This document shows positions 52,815 through 61,362 of a stretch of DNA of 64,000 bases, in pieces. Position 1 is the first letter of the stretch. The number at the start of each line of letters is the position of its first letter. The DNA is from Sulfurovum sp. (GTDB taxonomy: Bacteria; Campylobacterota; Campylobacteria; Campylobacterales; Sulfurovaceae). The position numbers and the translations under genes are program-made. The notes under the pieces were generated by a model. The model was not told where the DNA came from. It ran no database searches and saw nothing but the letters and a program-made list of their open reading frames with translations. The DNA is taken from NCBI GenBank assembly GCA_027019175.1, contig JALUXB010000025.1:1-64000 (forward strand). Reading direction: 5' to 3'.

Positions 52815-53318
52815 CTACGAGATCAGCACAAAGCGGCCTGCATCTCTGTCTTTCTTTAGGTTGACATAGGAGGCGATATGTCCGTGCATAGCAATGTAGA
52901 TGCCTTCACTTTCAAGAAAATGCAATGCTGTCCATGCTGATGCAAAGTTCGCTGACGCTTCGGCGGGATCGATACTGTAGGGTACCATGGCACCTGTGAG
53001 AACAATTTTCTTTTCTATTTCCGCTTCGGCAAGATAGGCGGCAGTGACATCCATTGTATCGGTACCGTGAACAATGAGTATCCTCTCTTCTTCTGCACGG
53101 TGGATGGTTGCCAGCAGTTCCAGCCGGTCATGGTTGGTCATCTCCAGAGAATCCTTTCCGATAATATTGACCACATGGCCGTTCCCCTGCCATATTTGGG
53201 TTAGCGATTCCAATGCTTTCCCCTCTTTTTCTACCTCCAGGGTGCCAGTAACAGGATTGTAAACTTTGTTGAATGTGCCGCCGGTATTGATGATGAGTAT
53301 TGCTTCCATAGCTTTCAT
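52815..53318 (-). CDS. Single-domain asparaginase-like protein
   Basis: This 167-residue protein matches only the N-terminal domain of L-asparaginase. Both catalytic threonine motifs are present: NTGGTFNK (residues 10-17) and IVHGTDTMD (about 81-89), and KKIVLTGAMVP supplies the Lys region. The C-terminal domain, about half of a normal enzyme of 330 residues, is absent without any sign of a frameshift, since the frame ends in a clean stop. Activity as an amidase is possible but unproven. It overlaps nothing; hemF ends 5 bp from it tail to tail. Confidence 0.82.
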   Translation of the reverse strand: MKAMEAILIINTGGTFNKVYNPVTGTLEVEKEGKALESLTQIWQGNGHVVNIIGKDSLEMTNHDRLELLATIHRAEEERILIVHGTDTMDVTAAYLAEAEIEKKIVLTGAMVPYSIDPAEASANFASAWTALHFLESEGIYIAMHGHIASYVNLKKDRDAGRFVLIS

Positions 53319-53430
53319 AATATACTTCTTCGTTCTTTTTTTTTCGAATGGTACTACATTTTACCTCAGTAATGATAAAATGACGCAATTTATTTCAGGG
53401 TACGTCATGTGCCCTTATTGGAGCAGAAGC

Positions 53431-54258
53431 ATGATCATGAAAGGCAAAAAGGGTGTCGTACTTGGCATCGCAAACAAAAAATCGATCGCATACGGCATCG
53501 CCAAAGCGTGTCAGCAGCAGGGTGCCGAGATGGCGATCACTTTCCTTAACGAGCGCTTTGAGAAGAAGCTGGCGCCAGTTGCCGAAGAGCTTGGGTGTGA
53601 AGGACGTTTCTATCCGTGCGATGTAAGCAAACCCGAAGAGATCAAGGCACTTAAAGAGTCACTTGAAAAGGACTTTGGGCAGATCGATTTTATTGTCCAC
53701 TCCATTGCATTTGCACCTAAAGAGGGACTCAGCGGACGCTTTATGGATATCTCAAAAGAGGCGTTCGATGTAGCGATGGATATCTCCGTTTATTCACTCA
53801 TTGAAATCACAAGAGAACTTAAACCCATTCTCTCCGACAACGCTTCGGTGCTGACCCTCTCCTACTACGGCGGCGTGAAGTACATACCAAACTACAACCT
53901 GATGGGTGTTGCCAAAGCAGCACTCGAGATGACGGTTAAGTATCTGGCAGAAGATCTTGGACGTGACGGTGTGCGTGTCAACGCTATCAGTGCGGGACCT
54001 ATCAAAACCCTTGCGGCAGCGGGTATTGGTGATTTCTCCTTCATGCTCAAGTGGAACGCGGCACACGCACCGCTAAAGAAAAATGTAACCATCGAAGAGG
54101 TGGGTAACTCCGGTATGTACCTGCTTTCTGATCTCTCTTCTGCAGTAACGGGTGAGATCCACTATGTTGACGGCGGATTTAACATTATGGGAATGCCGGC
54201 GGTTGAGTTTGATGAGGATGGGAAACCGCATATTGCATGGAACGGGGAGTCAAAATAA
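53431..54258 (+). CDS. fabI: Enoyl-ACP reductase
   Basis: FabI makes the last reduction in each fatty acid elongation round, using NADH. The 275-residue enzyme has the cofactor pattern GKKGVVLGIANKKSIAYGIA, IVHSIAFAP, the catalytic pair Y-x6-K in NYNLMGVAKAALE, and SAGPIKTLAAAGI. The start was chosen because a GGAG site lies 7 nt upstream; the frame stays open 165 bp further upstream without family similarity. The stop codon lies inside a strong terminator-like hairpin. Confidence 0.95.
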   Translation: MIMKGKKGVVLGIANKKSIAYGIAKACQQQGAEMAITFLNERFEKKLAPVAEELGCEGRFYPCDVSKPEEIKALKESLEKDFGQIDFIVHSIAFAPKEGLSGRFMDISKEAFDVAMDISVYSLIEITRELKPILSDNASVLTLSYYGGVKYIPNYNLMGVAKAALEMTVKYLAEDLGRDGVRVNAISAGPIKTLAAAGIGDFSFMLKWNAAHAPLKKNVTIEEVGNSGMYLLSDLSSAVTGEIHYVDGGFNIMGMPAVEFDEDGKPHIAWNGESK

Positions 54259-54276
54259 GTGCTTGGCACTTATTTT
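54252..54276 (+). terminator. Intrinsic terminator overlapping the fabI stop codon
   Basis: AAAATAAGTGC-TTG-GCACTTATTTT is an 11-bp perfect stem with a 3-nt loop, and the right arm ends in TTTT. The fabI stop codon TAA lies inside the left arm. Confidence 0.75.
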
Positions 54277-54324
54277 GAAGTGAAGAGTGAGTTGCAAGAA
54301 TGCTTATTGGATTAAAGAGAAACT

Positions 54325-55128
54325 ATGCCTAAACCCCCTCAGCACTCAGCACTAAACGCTAAACGCTCTCAGCACGACAGTACCGAATATCTTGAGAAAA
54401 AAAAATTTTTTGAAAAAGTCTTGACGATCTACGGACGCAATGCGGTGCTTGAAGCGCTGGAAGATCCTTCTGTAACCGTCCACAAACTCCATTTTTCCAA
54501 CTCAAACAAACCTGCACCTGCCTTAAAGCAGATGGAAGCTATCGCCAAAAAGCGCGGCATTGAAATAGCCTATCATGACAAAGCGGTACTTTCACGCATC
54601 TCCAAAAATGCCAAACAGGATCAGGGGGTGGCGCTTGATATTGTGCTGGAGCATTTTGGGAATGAAGAGGATTTTCTCTCCAAAAATGAGAGTTACCGCA
54701 TACTTGCCCTTGACGGGATCACCAATCCGCAAAATCTTGGGATGATCATCCGCTCCGCAGCGGCAGGGAACATCGATGCGATCATCCTGCCGACCAAGGG
54801 AGCCGCACAGATCAGTCCTCTGGTCATCAAGGCAAGCGTGGGCACCCTCTTTAAAATGCCCATTATCAAAACCTCCGACCTCTCAAAAACATTGCAACAT
54901 TTCAAACAGAAGGGTGCCGATCTTTATACACTCTCTTCGCACGCAAAGAAAAACTACAAAGAGCAGTCCTACGGTAATAAAACGATCTTTGTACTGGGCA
55001 ATGAGAGTGAAGGTGTCAGTAAAAAAGTAGAATCTCTCTGCAATGAGAGCATTGCCATTCCCATGAACAGAGGGGTCGAGTCGCTCAATGTGGCGGTGAC
55101 CGCTTCGCTGTTGGCTTTTTTAGACTGA
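54325..55128 (+). CDS. rlmB: TrmH/RlmB-family rRNA 2'-O-ribose methyltransferase
   Basis: This SPOUT enzyme methylates G2251 of 23S rRNA when it is RlmB. The 267-residue protein has the N-terminal substrate domain (IYGRNAVLEALED) and the SPOUT motifs DGITNPQNLGMIIRSAAAG, VLGNESEGVS and IPMNRGVESLNVAVTASL. The family usually begins near TIYGRNAVLEAL, so the first 32 residues are extra and their first 20 or so are encoded by short tandem repeats. A TTG at residue 33 is an alternative start. The genuine start is unsure. Confidence 0.88.
   Translation: MPKPPQHSALNAKRSQHDSTEYLEKKKFFEKVLTIYGRNAVLEALEDPSVTVHKLHFSNSNKPAPALKQMEAIAKKRGIEIAYHDKAVLSRISKNAKQDQGVALDIVLEHFGNEEDFLSKNESYRILALDGITNPQNLGMIIRSAAAGNIDAIILPTKGAAQISPLVIKASVGTLFKMPIIKTSDLSKTLQHFKQKGADLYTLSSHAKKNYKEQSYGNKTIFVLGNESEGVSKKVESLCNESIAIPMNRGVESLNVAVTASLLAFLD
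54340..54375 (+). repeat. Tandem heptamer repeats at the start of rlmB
   Basis: CAGCACT occurs twice in tandem, AAACGCT twice in tandem, and then CTCAGCAC follows. Heptamers are not a multiple of three, so a change in copy number would shift the reading frame if translation starts at the upstream ATG. Similar CAGCACT/AAACGCT strings occur as intergenic repeats in related genomes, as far as I know. Confidence 0.6.
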
Positions 55129-55189
55129 TATTTATAGTTGATAGTTCTTTCTTTATCTTTCAAGTTTTGCATCTCATAGCATATTAGGT

Positions 55190-55238
55190 TATAATGAATC
55201 AAACTGTGTCCTTGTGGTATGGTACGATACCGCTTTTT
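55190..55238 (+). promoter_or_regulatory. Promoter and attenuator-like leader of the hydrolase fusion gene
   Basis: TATAAT at 55190-55195 would start a leader of about 60 nt. In it GTGGTAT and ATACCGC pair as a 7-bp stem (one G-U pair) followed by TTTTT, an intrinsic-terminator pattern. The CTTTTT can also pair with AAAAAG beside the ribosome site. Control by early termination is possible, but the stem is weak. Confidence 0.35.
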
Positions 55239-55263
55239 CCGCTAAAGTAAAAAGGAGGCTTCG

Positions 55264-57774
55264 ATGATGTCTCGTTTAGCCAAAATCATTTTGACTTTGC
55301 TGTCCATATCGATGGTTGCACTCTATGCATCCGATACAAGATGGATACCAGTGATGGTAGGGGATATTCTTATTTTTGTGCCGGGGCAGCTCAAAAGCAA
55401 TACAATAACCACAACAAAGTCTGTATATCGTTCCGATGAAACGGTTTCGGTTGTTGTCGATGCCGCGCTTTCCGGTGATCAAGACTGGGCAGGCATCTAT
55501 GCTTCCGGTGAAGGCAATGAAAGAACGAATGCTACTGCATGGAACTGGGTCAATGCCAATGGCACTGTGGTGATGTCCCAAGACCAAAAAGCGATGCCTC
55601 CGGGACAATATGAGGCAAGACTCTTTTTTCATAACTCGGAAGCGGAAGAAGCACATACTGCCTTTTCGGTCGTTGCAATGTTCGGTGCGATGGGGGATCA
55701 TAATGTCTCTACCTATACAGAAAAAGAGGAGGGTATGAGTACTGTTTACTATCCTTCAGATATTTCGATGGCCAATAAAACACCTCTTGTATTTTTCTGT
55801 CCGGGCTGGAACTCTCATAATCCGGCAGACTACGAAACAGTGCTGCGGTTTATTGCAAGCCATGGCTATTCAGTTATATACAGCAAAGATTCCTACGGCA
55901 ACCCCGATACGCTTATTGCCCGTTTTGAGAAAATGCTCGATGATAACAACGATGTCTATCCGTATATGGATACAACCCGTATCGGTGTGGTTGGACACTC
56001 TTCCGGTGGAGGAGATACATTTAAAATACTCGAGCACTTTTCCCAAAAAAGGTACGGTACAAACGGCAGATTTCTGATGGCACTCGATCCGTGGTTTGCT
56101 TTTGGAATGACCACTGCATCGATGCAAAATCTGCCCAGCAACACCAATGCACTTATCCAGCGGTATGACAATAATGACCGTACCGGAAACCATACCGATG
56201 CGCGTATTCCTCTAAGTGAGTATGCTCTGATGACCTCCATACCTGATGCACATAAAGACTATCAGGTCTTTACTCCTGCCACACACAGCTATCCGGACGG
56301 AAACCGGAGCGTCGATCAGATGCAGGGACTGCTGCGTCCGTTGGATGCACTGCTCTCCTATACTTTTGAAGGGGATCAGTCAGCGCACGACACTGCCCTT
56401 GAAAACGGCAGTGACCACCCGTATACCGACGGGGTAGAGACGGTACGTCCCAAATGGCGGTATGACTACCGGTGTGACTCACACGTCAACCGTTCCGAAG
56501 TGATGGATATTGACTACTGCAACCAGTATCTTGGCGGAAAGGTTTATCCGCCTGATACCGTTTTTGATGACAAAGAGGAAGCCAATGTCAGCAAGCCGGA
56601 CTATCTTGCAAGCTATACCGATCCGGTATTTGGCAATATTGTCACCCGCATTACCGACAGAGCCAACCAGAATGCTAATGCACACAACTACCCCAAAACG
56701 CAGAGCTGGAATGCTGATATGACGCTGATCCGTCTAGGGTATCGACTTTATCATGCAGATGATTTTTCAGAAAGCAGTCTAACCAAAAATCAGCACCTAA
56801 GAGGTTCTTTGACCGAAATGAAGTGGTCCGGATACGACCCGGATGTTTTTTACGGTATCGATGTGCGCTCAGACAGGTTTGTTTTTATGAAAGCGACGAT
56901 TGACAAAGCTAACAATACTATTGCTTATGAAGAGATGCCTAATGCAACCTTTATGAAGAGCGAGTATGATGAACTGAAGCTTGGAAAGTATGAGGGGAAC
57001 CTGGACTATCAGGACAACTATGTGGTTTTTGCAGGAAGGAAAAAAGATACCAACCGGGTGACGCTGATTGTCTATCATTTGCAAAACAATTATGGAACAA
57101 CCTATAATCAAATTGAGGCACAAAAGACTTTTAGCAATATGAAGTGGTATGTAGAAGATGCTGACGGCAATTTTACCACAAGCTCTGCCGAGTCCAATCA
57201 GATGTTCGACTGGGCATCTATCTCTACACTGCACAATTATGTGATCGTCAACTACCGAAGTAAAAAAGGAAATGCGGAGCAGGAGTACAGCATTGAGCAG
57301 TATCGAAGAGACTTGACACATATCAGAAGGCTTGCAGAGCATGGAAATCATGGTGATCTTGGACTCTCACGAGAAGGGAAAGAAGTTTATGTGCAGTTTG
57401 GGTTCGGTACGATCAACGGTGAAGACAACAGAGGTATCTGGCTTTACCCTCTCGATGGCAGTGACCGTGTAAGGCTTCTCCCGGACAAATACAACGGCGG
57501 ACATATCAGCTGCAGAAACTATAAGCGGCCGGGATGGTGCTATGCCAATACCCGTTATTTATGGCACGGATCGGGTGTCAGGGAGGCTTTCGCACTAAAA
57601 CTTGACGACAGCGGTACCGTAGAGCGTTTCGCACAGACACATAACAGTACTGAAAACTCCGACTATGTACAGGTTAACGTAAGTCCGGACGGTACACAGA
57701 TCCTTTTTGGCAGTGACTGGGGAGATGAGAATGGTACTATCGATACCTATCATGTGGGTGTGCCTGCACCGTAG
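55264..57774 (+). CDS. Secreted Ig-like / alpha-beta hydrolase / beta-propeller fusion protein
   Basis: This 836-residue protein has a signal peptide (cut after LYAS) and three parts. Residues 45-140 look like an Ig/macroglobulin-type beta domain (YRSDETVSVVVDA to YEARLFFHN). Residues 155-380 form an alpha/beta hydrolase with oxyanion region VFFCPGWNSHNP and nucleophile elbow GHSSGGG, close to dienelactone- or PETase-like hydrolases; ATHSYPDG could carry the His. Residues 400-836 resemble a seven-bladed propeller of the oligogalacturonate-lyase/TolB kind (TRITDRANQN, KTQSWNADMTLI, LGLSREGKEVYVQFG, VNVSPDGTQILFGSDWG). The substrate is unknown; an ester or polymer outside the cell is likely. 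AGGAGG lies 6 nt upstream. Confidence 0.8.
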   Translation: MMSRLAKIILTLLSISMVALYASDTRWIPVMVGDILIFVPGQLKSNTITTTKSVYRSDETVSVVVDAALSGDQDWAGIYASGEGNERTNATAWNWVNANGTVVMSQDQKAMPPGQYEARLFFHNSEAEEAHTAFSVVAMFGAMGDHNVSTYTEKEEGMSTVYYPSDISMANKTPLVFFCPGWNSHNPADYETVLRFIASHGYSVIYSKDSYGNPDTLIARFEKMLDDNNDVYPYMDTTRIGVVGHSSGGGDTFKILEHFSQKRYGTNGRFLMALDPWFAFGMTTASMQNLPSNTNALIQRYDNNDRTGNHTDARIPLSEYALMTSIPDAHKDYQVFTPATHSYPDGNRSVDQMQGLLRPLDALLSYTFEGDQSAHDTALENGSDHPYTDGVETVRPKWRYDYRCDSHVNRSEVMDIDYCNQYLGGKVYPPDTVFDDKEEANVSKPDYLASYTDPVFGNIVTRITDRANQNANAHNYPKTQSWNADMTLIRLGYRLYHADDFSESSLTKNQHLRGSLTEMKWSGYDPDVFYGIDVRSDRFVFMKATIDKANNTIAYEEMPNATFMKSEYDELKLGKYEGNLDYQDNYVVFAGRKKDTNRVTLIVYHLQNNYGTTYNQIEAQKTFSNMKWYVEDADGNFTTSSAESNQMFDWASISTLHNYVIVNYRSKKGNAEQEYSIEQYRRDLTHIRRLAEHGNHGDLGLSREGKEVYVQFGFGTINGEDNRGIWLYPLDGSDRVRLLPDKYNGGHISCRNYKRPGWCYANTRYLWHGSGVREAFALKLDDSGTVERFAQTHNSTENSDYVQVNVSPDGTQILFGSDWGDENGTIDTYHVGVPAP

Positions 57775-57799
57775 AAAATGCAGCAAACGGGTACTGTGT

Positions 57800-59794
57800 T
57801 TACTTGCTGCAGAGAGAAGAAGAAAAAAGTTTTTCAAAGGCTTTGGCGGTCAGGGGATGGGAGCAGAAATAGCCCTGATACTGCTCACATTTCATCTGTT
57901 TGAGATACTGAAGCTGTTGTTCATTTTCAACCCCTTCCGCCACAACGGCAAGATGCAGCTCTTTGGCAATGCTGATGATCATTTTGACGAATGACTGGTT
58001 TTTCTCTGTTGTCAGATCATCGATAAAGCTCTTGTCGATCTTGAGTGTATCGAAGGGGATCTGTTTGAGGTAGGAGAGTGATGAATAGCCTGTACCGAAA
58101 TCATCAAGAGAAAGGGTAATGCCCATCGCCTTGATCTGTTCGAGGATCACCAGTTTCTCTTCGAAATGTTCCATCAGGACAGATTCGGTCAGTTCAATAT
58201 CCAGTTTGGAGGGGTCAATTTTGCTGACGGCATTTTTCAGGTAAGGCAGGAAGTTGTCATCGTTAAGCTGCATACCGGAGAGGTTGATGGAGAGTTTCAG
58301 GTCTGCCAGCGGTGTCTCCTGCCATGCCTGAAGCTGCCGTACCGCCTCATCGATGATCCATCTGCCAAGGGGGATGATGAGCCCGCTCTCTTCGGCAACA
58401 GGGATCAACGCATCGGGGTACACCATCCCGTCATTGGGGTCATCGAGCCGGATCAGTCCTTCACAGCCTACAATACGGTTGGTATCTATGTCAATCTTAG
58501 GTTGGTAGTGGAGACTGAAATTTCCTTCATCCAGAGCATGGCGTATGGTACGCTGCATGTGAATTTTTTGCTGTATGATCTTATTGAGGTGTTCGGTAAA
58601 AAAATAGAAATTGTTTTTACCCAGTTCTTTGGCTTTGTACATGGCAATATCGGCATTTTTCAGCAGTGTCGAAACATCTTCGCCGTCTTTGGGGTAGATG
58701 GTGACACCGATACTGCAGGTAATATGGTATTTGGTCTCATCAAGCACAATAGGCTTGTTCATTTCCGACTGGATACGCTGGATCACTTCAAGGATATGTT
58801 CATTGTTTCTGATCTCCGGGAGAATAACGACAAACTCGTCTCCTCCGAGCCTTGATACAATGTCGTTATTCCGTATAGCATGCAGTAGACGTTGTGATAC
58901 CTCTACGAGTATTTTGTCTCCAAATTCATGCCCATGAATATCGTTGAATGTTTTAAAATTGTCAAGATCGAGAAAAAGCAGTGCAAATTGGGTATGCGAA
59001 CGGCTGTGGGAGCTGATAAGCCAATTGATCTTTTCTGTCATACTCAGGCGGTTGTAAAGACCGCTCAAGGGGTCAGTGGTAGAGAGGGTGTAAAGCTCCT
59101 GCTGCTCTTTTCTTAGCCGTTCAAATGTCAATTTCAATGAATAGCGTATGCTTTCAAGTTCTGAAATAAGAAACTGCCCGGGGGCTTTGACGGAGTAGTA
59201 GGCATACTGTCTGAGCTTTTCAAGGGGATGGATGAGGATAAAACGAACGATCAGCCAGGTAAAGAGGGAAAAGAAGAGAATGTATCCGACAGCATAGAGG
59301 AGAAATTTTCTGCCTTTTTCATCGATGAGGTGATCTATGTAGGCAGTGTCGAGATAGACATAGCCGGTAAGATAATAGGGTGTAAGTCCGTCAAACTGCT
59401 TTATCTTGAAGGTAAAGCACTTCTCATGATAAATATCTGCCTCTTCTATGGCTCTGATGGGCAAACATGCCGTTTTTGGAATTTGCAGTTTACGGGCTCT
59501 TTCTGTACTGTAAAGAATCTGTTTGTCCCGTGATACAATGATGAGATCTTTGATCAGCGGATTGGTATTGATCTTGTTATCCAGAAAGGAAGCGATGTTA
59601 CCTACGCTTTTGGGCAGAAAGTTTTTGTCGAGAAAATGTTTCAGGTTAAAGACATTGACTTTGATGTTCTCTTCAAGCAGATTGAGTGTTGTATCTCTGG
59701 CATCTTTGTAGAAACTGTAAAAGATGGCGGCTTCGCTGGCAAAAAGGAATATCAGCATACCGATGACAAACTGTTTGATGGTAATGTGTCTCAT
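57800..59794 (-). CDS. Membrane GGDEF-EAL protein with periplasmic sensor domain
   Basis: This 664-residue protein has two membrane helices (about 9-26 and 168-190) flanking a periplasmic domain of about 140 residues with a conserved-looking Cys pair (KTACLP and HEKCF), then a linker, GGDEF (SRLGGDEF) and EAL. The GGDEF motif is intact and has the inhibitory RNND site before it. The EAL reads EGL and keeps NLSGMQL, ELTES, DDFGTGYSS, LKIDKSF, EGVE and QGY. It overlaps the upstream binding-protein gene by 4 bp, so the two act together, as in NspS-MbaA of Vibrio cholerae. The c-di-GMP direction cannot be read from sequence. Confidence 0.92.
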   Translation of the reverse strand: MRHITIKQFVIGMLIFLFASEAAIFYSFYKDARDTTLNLLEENIKVNVFNLKHFLDKNFLPKSVGNIASFLDNKINTNPLIKDLIIVSRDKQILYSTERARKLQIPKTACLPIRAIEEADIYHEKCFTFKIKQFDGLTPYYLTGYVYLDTAYIDHLIDEKGRKFLLYAVGYILFFSLFTWLIVRFILIHPLEKLRQYAYYSVKAPGQFLISELESIRYSLKLTFERLRKEQQELYTLSTTDPLSGLYNRLSMTEKINWLISSHSRSHTQFALLFLDLDNFKTFNDIHGHEFGDKILVEVSQRLLHAIRNNDIVSRLGGDEFVVILPEIRNNEHILEVIQRIQSEMNKPIVLDETKYHITCSIGVTIYPKDGEDVSTLLKNADIAMYKAKELGKNNFYFFTEHLNKIIQQKIHMQRTIRHALDEGNFSLHYQPKIDIDTNRIVGCEGLIRLDDPNDGMVYPDALIPVAEESGLIIPLGRWIIDEAVRQLQAWQETPLADLKLSINLSGMQLNDDNFLPYLKNAVSKIDPSKLDIELTESVLMEHFEEKLVILEQIKAMGITLSLDDFGTGYSSLSYLKQIPFDTLKIDKSFIDDLTTEKNQSFVKMIISIAKELHLAVVAEGVENEQQLQYLKQMKCEQYQGYFCSHPLTAKAFEKLFSSSLCSK

Positions 59795-60681
59795 GGGATA
59801 ATATACTCCCGGCTGTAGCCTATGGACTCAATGCGATGCAACAGTTTCTCAGAGGGGTGGTTGATCCACTTGATACCTGAAAAGGCATCGAGATAATCAG
59901 TATAGGAGAGGTTGCTAAGATACCCTTTGACCAGTGCATAGGAGCCTTTTGTATCCGATTCGATTTCCATGATAGAGCGGTCGATGACCTTTTTGAGTGC
60001 GTGAAGGCGCTGCTTTTGGGTTTGCAGCAGCGATTTGTGGGTGCAGAGTGCATCGATAACAACGAGTTCCTGTGTCGAACGCGTTGAACAAAGAACTTTG
60101 AATCCTGCTTTTTTCAATGTACTGTCATAGGGTGAATAGGTAACGATGAGTATGGTTTGGGATGGATCCGGATGCAGATTCTGTATCTGTGCCTGGTCTT
60201 TGTTGATAAAGGTAAAGCGGTCAGTATCGAGGTGGTGAACACGGATGAAATCCTGCAGCAGGTCGGCATTGATGGAGTCGATCTCCAAATACGCGTAAAT
60301 ATGCTTTGCCTGTTTGATCGCCTCGATGGGTTTGTTGGAAAGGATCATATCCCCACCATCTGATCTGTCAAGAAGAATGAAGGGTACCGTGTCTGCCACT
60401 GACTTTTGAATGGTATGGCACTCATGCTGGGTGGTTGATACAATATCGGCATTGCCCATCATGTAGATATCTGCAGCTTCTGCCAGAGAGACATTGACGA
60501 TCAGCTGTATATTGAGTGGTTTGAGGTAACCTTTCTCTTTCGCATAGTAAAGCGGCGCATACCCTATCCATGCGTTAGTGGAGATTGTTAACGGTGCAGT
60601 ATGGGAGTGATGTGTTTTATTTTCTGAACAACCGGTAAAAAATGCTACAAGAAGTAGAAACGGCAAAATGTATTTTTTCAC
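59791..60681 (-). CDS. Lipoprotein periplasmic binding protein (SsuA/NMT1-like)
   Basis: This 296-residue protein has a lipobox, FFTGC (cysteine near residue 18), and the type II binding-protein fold of the SsuA/ThiY/NMT1 kind: ISTNAWIGYAPLYYAKEKGYLK, then GNADIVSTTQHECHTI and SDGGDMILSN. No ABC permease or ATPase is encoded nearby. It overlaps the GGDEF-EAL gene by 4 bp, so it probably reports a ligand to that protein. The ligand could be an aliphatic sulfonate, taurine, a thiamine precursor or a related organic compound; sequence alone does not decide. Confidence 0.85.
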   Translation of the reverse strand: MKKYILPFLLLVAFFTGCSENKTHHSHTAPLTISTNAWIGYAPLYYAKEKGYLKPLNIQLIVNVSLAEAADIYMMGNADIVSTTQHECHTIQKSVADTVPFILLDRSDGGDMILSNKPIEAIKQAKHIYAYLEIDSINADLLQDFIRVHHLDTDRFTFINKDQAQIQNLHPDPSQTILIVTYSPYDSTLKKAGFKVLCSTRSTQELVVIDALCTHKSLLQTQKQRLHALKKVIDRSIMEIESDTKGSYALVKGYLSNLSYTDYLDAFSGIKWINHPSEKLLHRIESIGYSREYIIP

Positions 60682-60770
60682 GAAAACCCTCTTTTCTATA
60701 ACCCCTATTTTAGCAAAACTATAATGAAAAGCAATTAAGAGGTTTATTGGGACAAATAGTTGTGTGATAA

Positions 60771-61253
60771 TCAGAGTATTTTATAATGGGCACCCTCACG
60801 TGTCAGGGTACTTTGATAGAGGTGTATCTGAGGCAACACGGTACCAAGAACTTTTCCCCTGTATAGTTTCATCTTCTCTTTGTAGGCTCTGTAGTCATGG
60901 ATCTGCCTGATACGGCAGAGGGTGATATGCGGCTTGAAACGGTAAAGGTTAAAGCCCGCTGTTTTGAACGCTCTGGCTTTGTTATAGAGCAGTTTTGACT
61001 CCGCCTTTGCAAAAAAGACCCGCGGCGGTCTGCCAAAATAGCCAAGCTCTGCAACAGGTACTTCTGTCTCCAACGGTGTGATGGTGCTAAGTTGCGATTT
61101 GATCGCTTCTGCATCCTCACACTCCCCCAGAAAGACCCACGTCAGATGCAGATTCTCCTCTTCTACCCATTTGCCCTCTATGATGCCTTTGAAGTCCTGT
61201 TTGATGGATTGGTAGTCGTCAAGGATGACAGGGGATGCGATGAAGAGACGCAT
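60771..61253 (-). CDS. thpR: RNA 2',3'-cyclic phosphodiesterase (LigT-like)
   Basis: This 160-residue 2H-superfamily enzyme opens 2',3'-cyclic phosphates on RNA. The two HxTx motifs are HLTW in ENLHLTWVFLG and HITL in FKPHITLCRI. It has the typical N-terminal MRLFIASPV. The start used has AAAGGCTC upstream; an ATG 45 bp earlier does not. It is divergent from sbcD across a 109-bp gap. Confidence 0.9.
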   Translation of the reverse strand: MRLFIASPVILDDYQSIKQDFKGIIEGKWVEEENLHLTWVFLGECEDAEAIKSQLSTITPLETEVPVAELGYFGRPPRVFFAKAESKLLYNKARAFKTAGFNLYRFKPHITLCRIRQIHDYRAYKEKMKLYRGKVLGTVLPQIHLYQSTLTREGAHYKIL

Positions 61254-61362
61254 GGTAGAGCCTTTTACTGATTTTATCTTCTTATGTCTATTTATCATAC
61301 AATATATTGACTTTTTTTGAGACTATTACGATAGAATATATAAAAATTACTGGACAAAACAC

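Noticed and set aside
53266-53430. Upstream extension of fabI by 55 codons
   Set aside because: The extension does not look like FabI, and the ATG at 53431 has a GGAG site at correct distance. The extra part overlaps the asparaginase-like gene start on the other strand.
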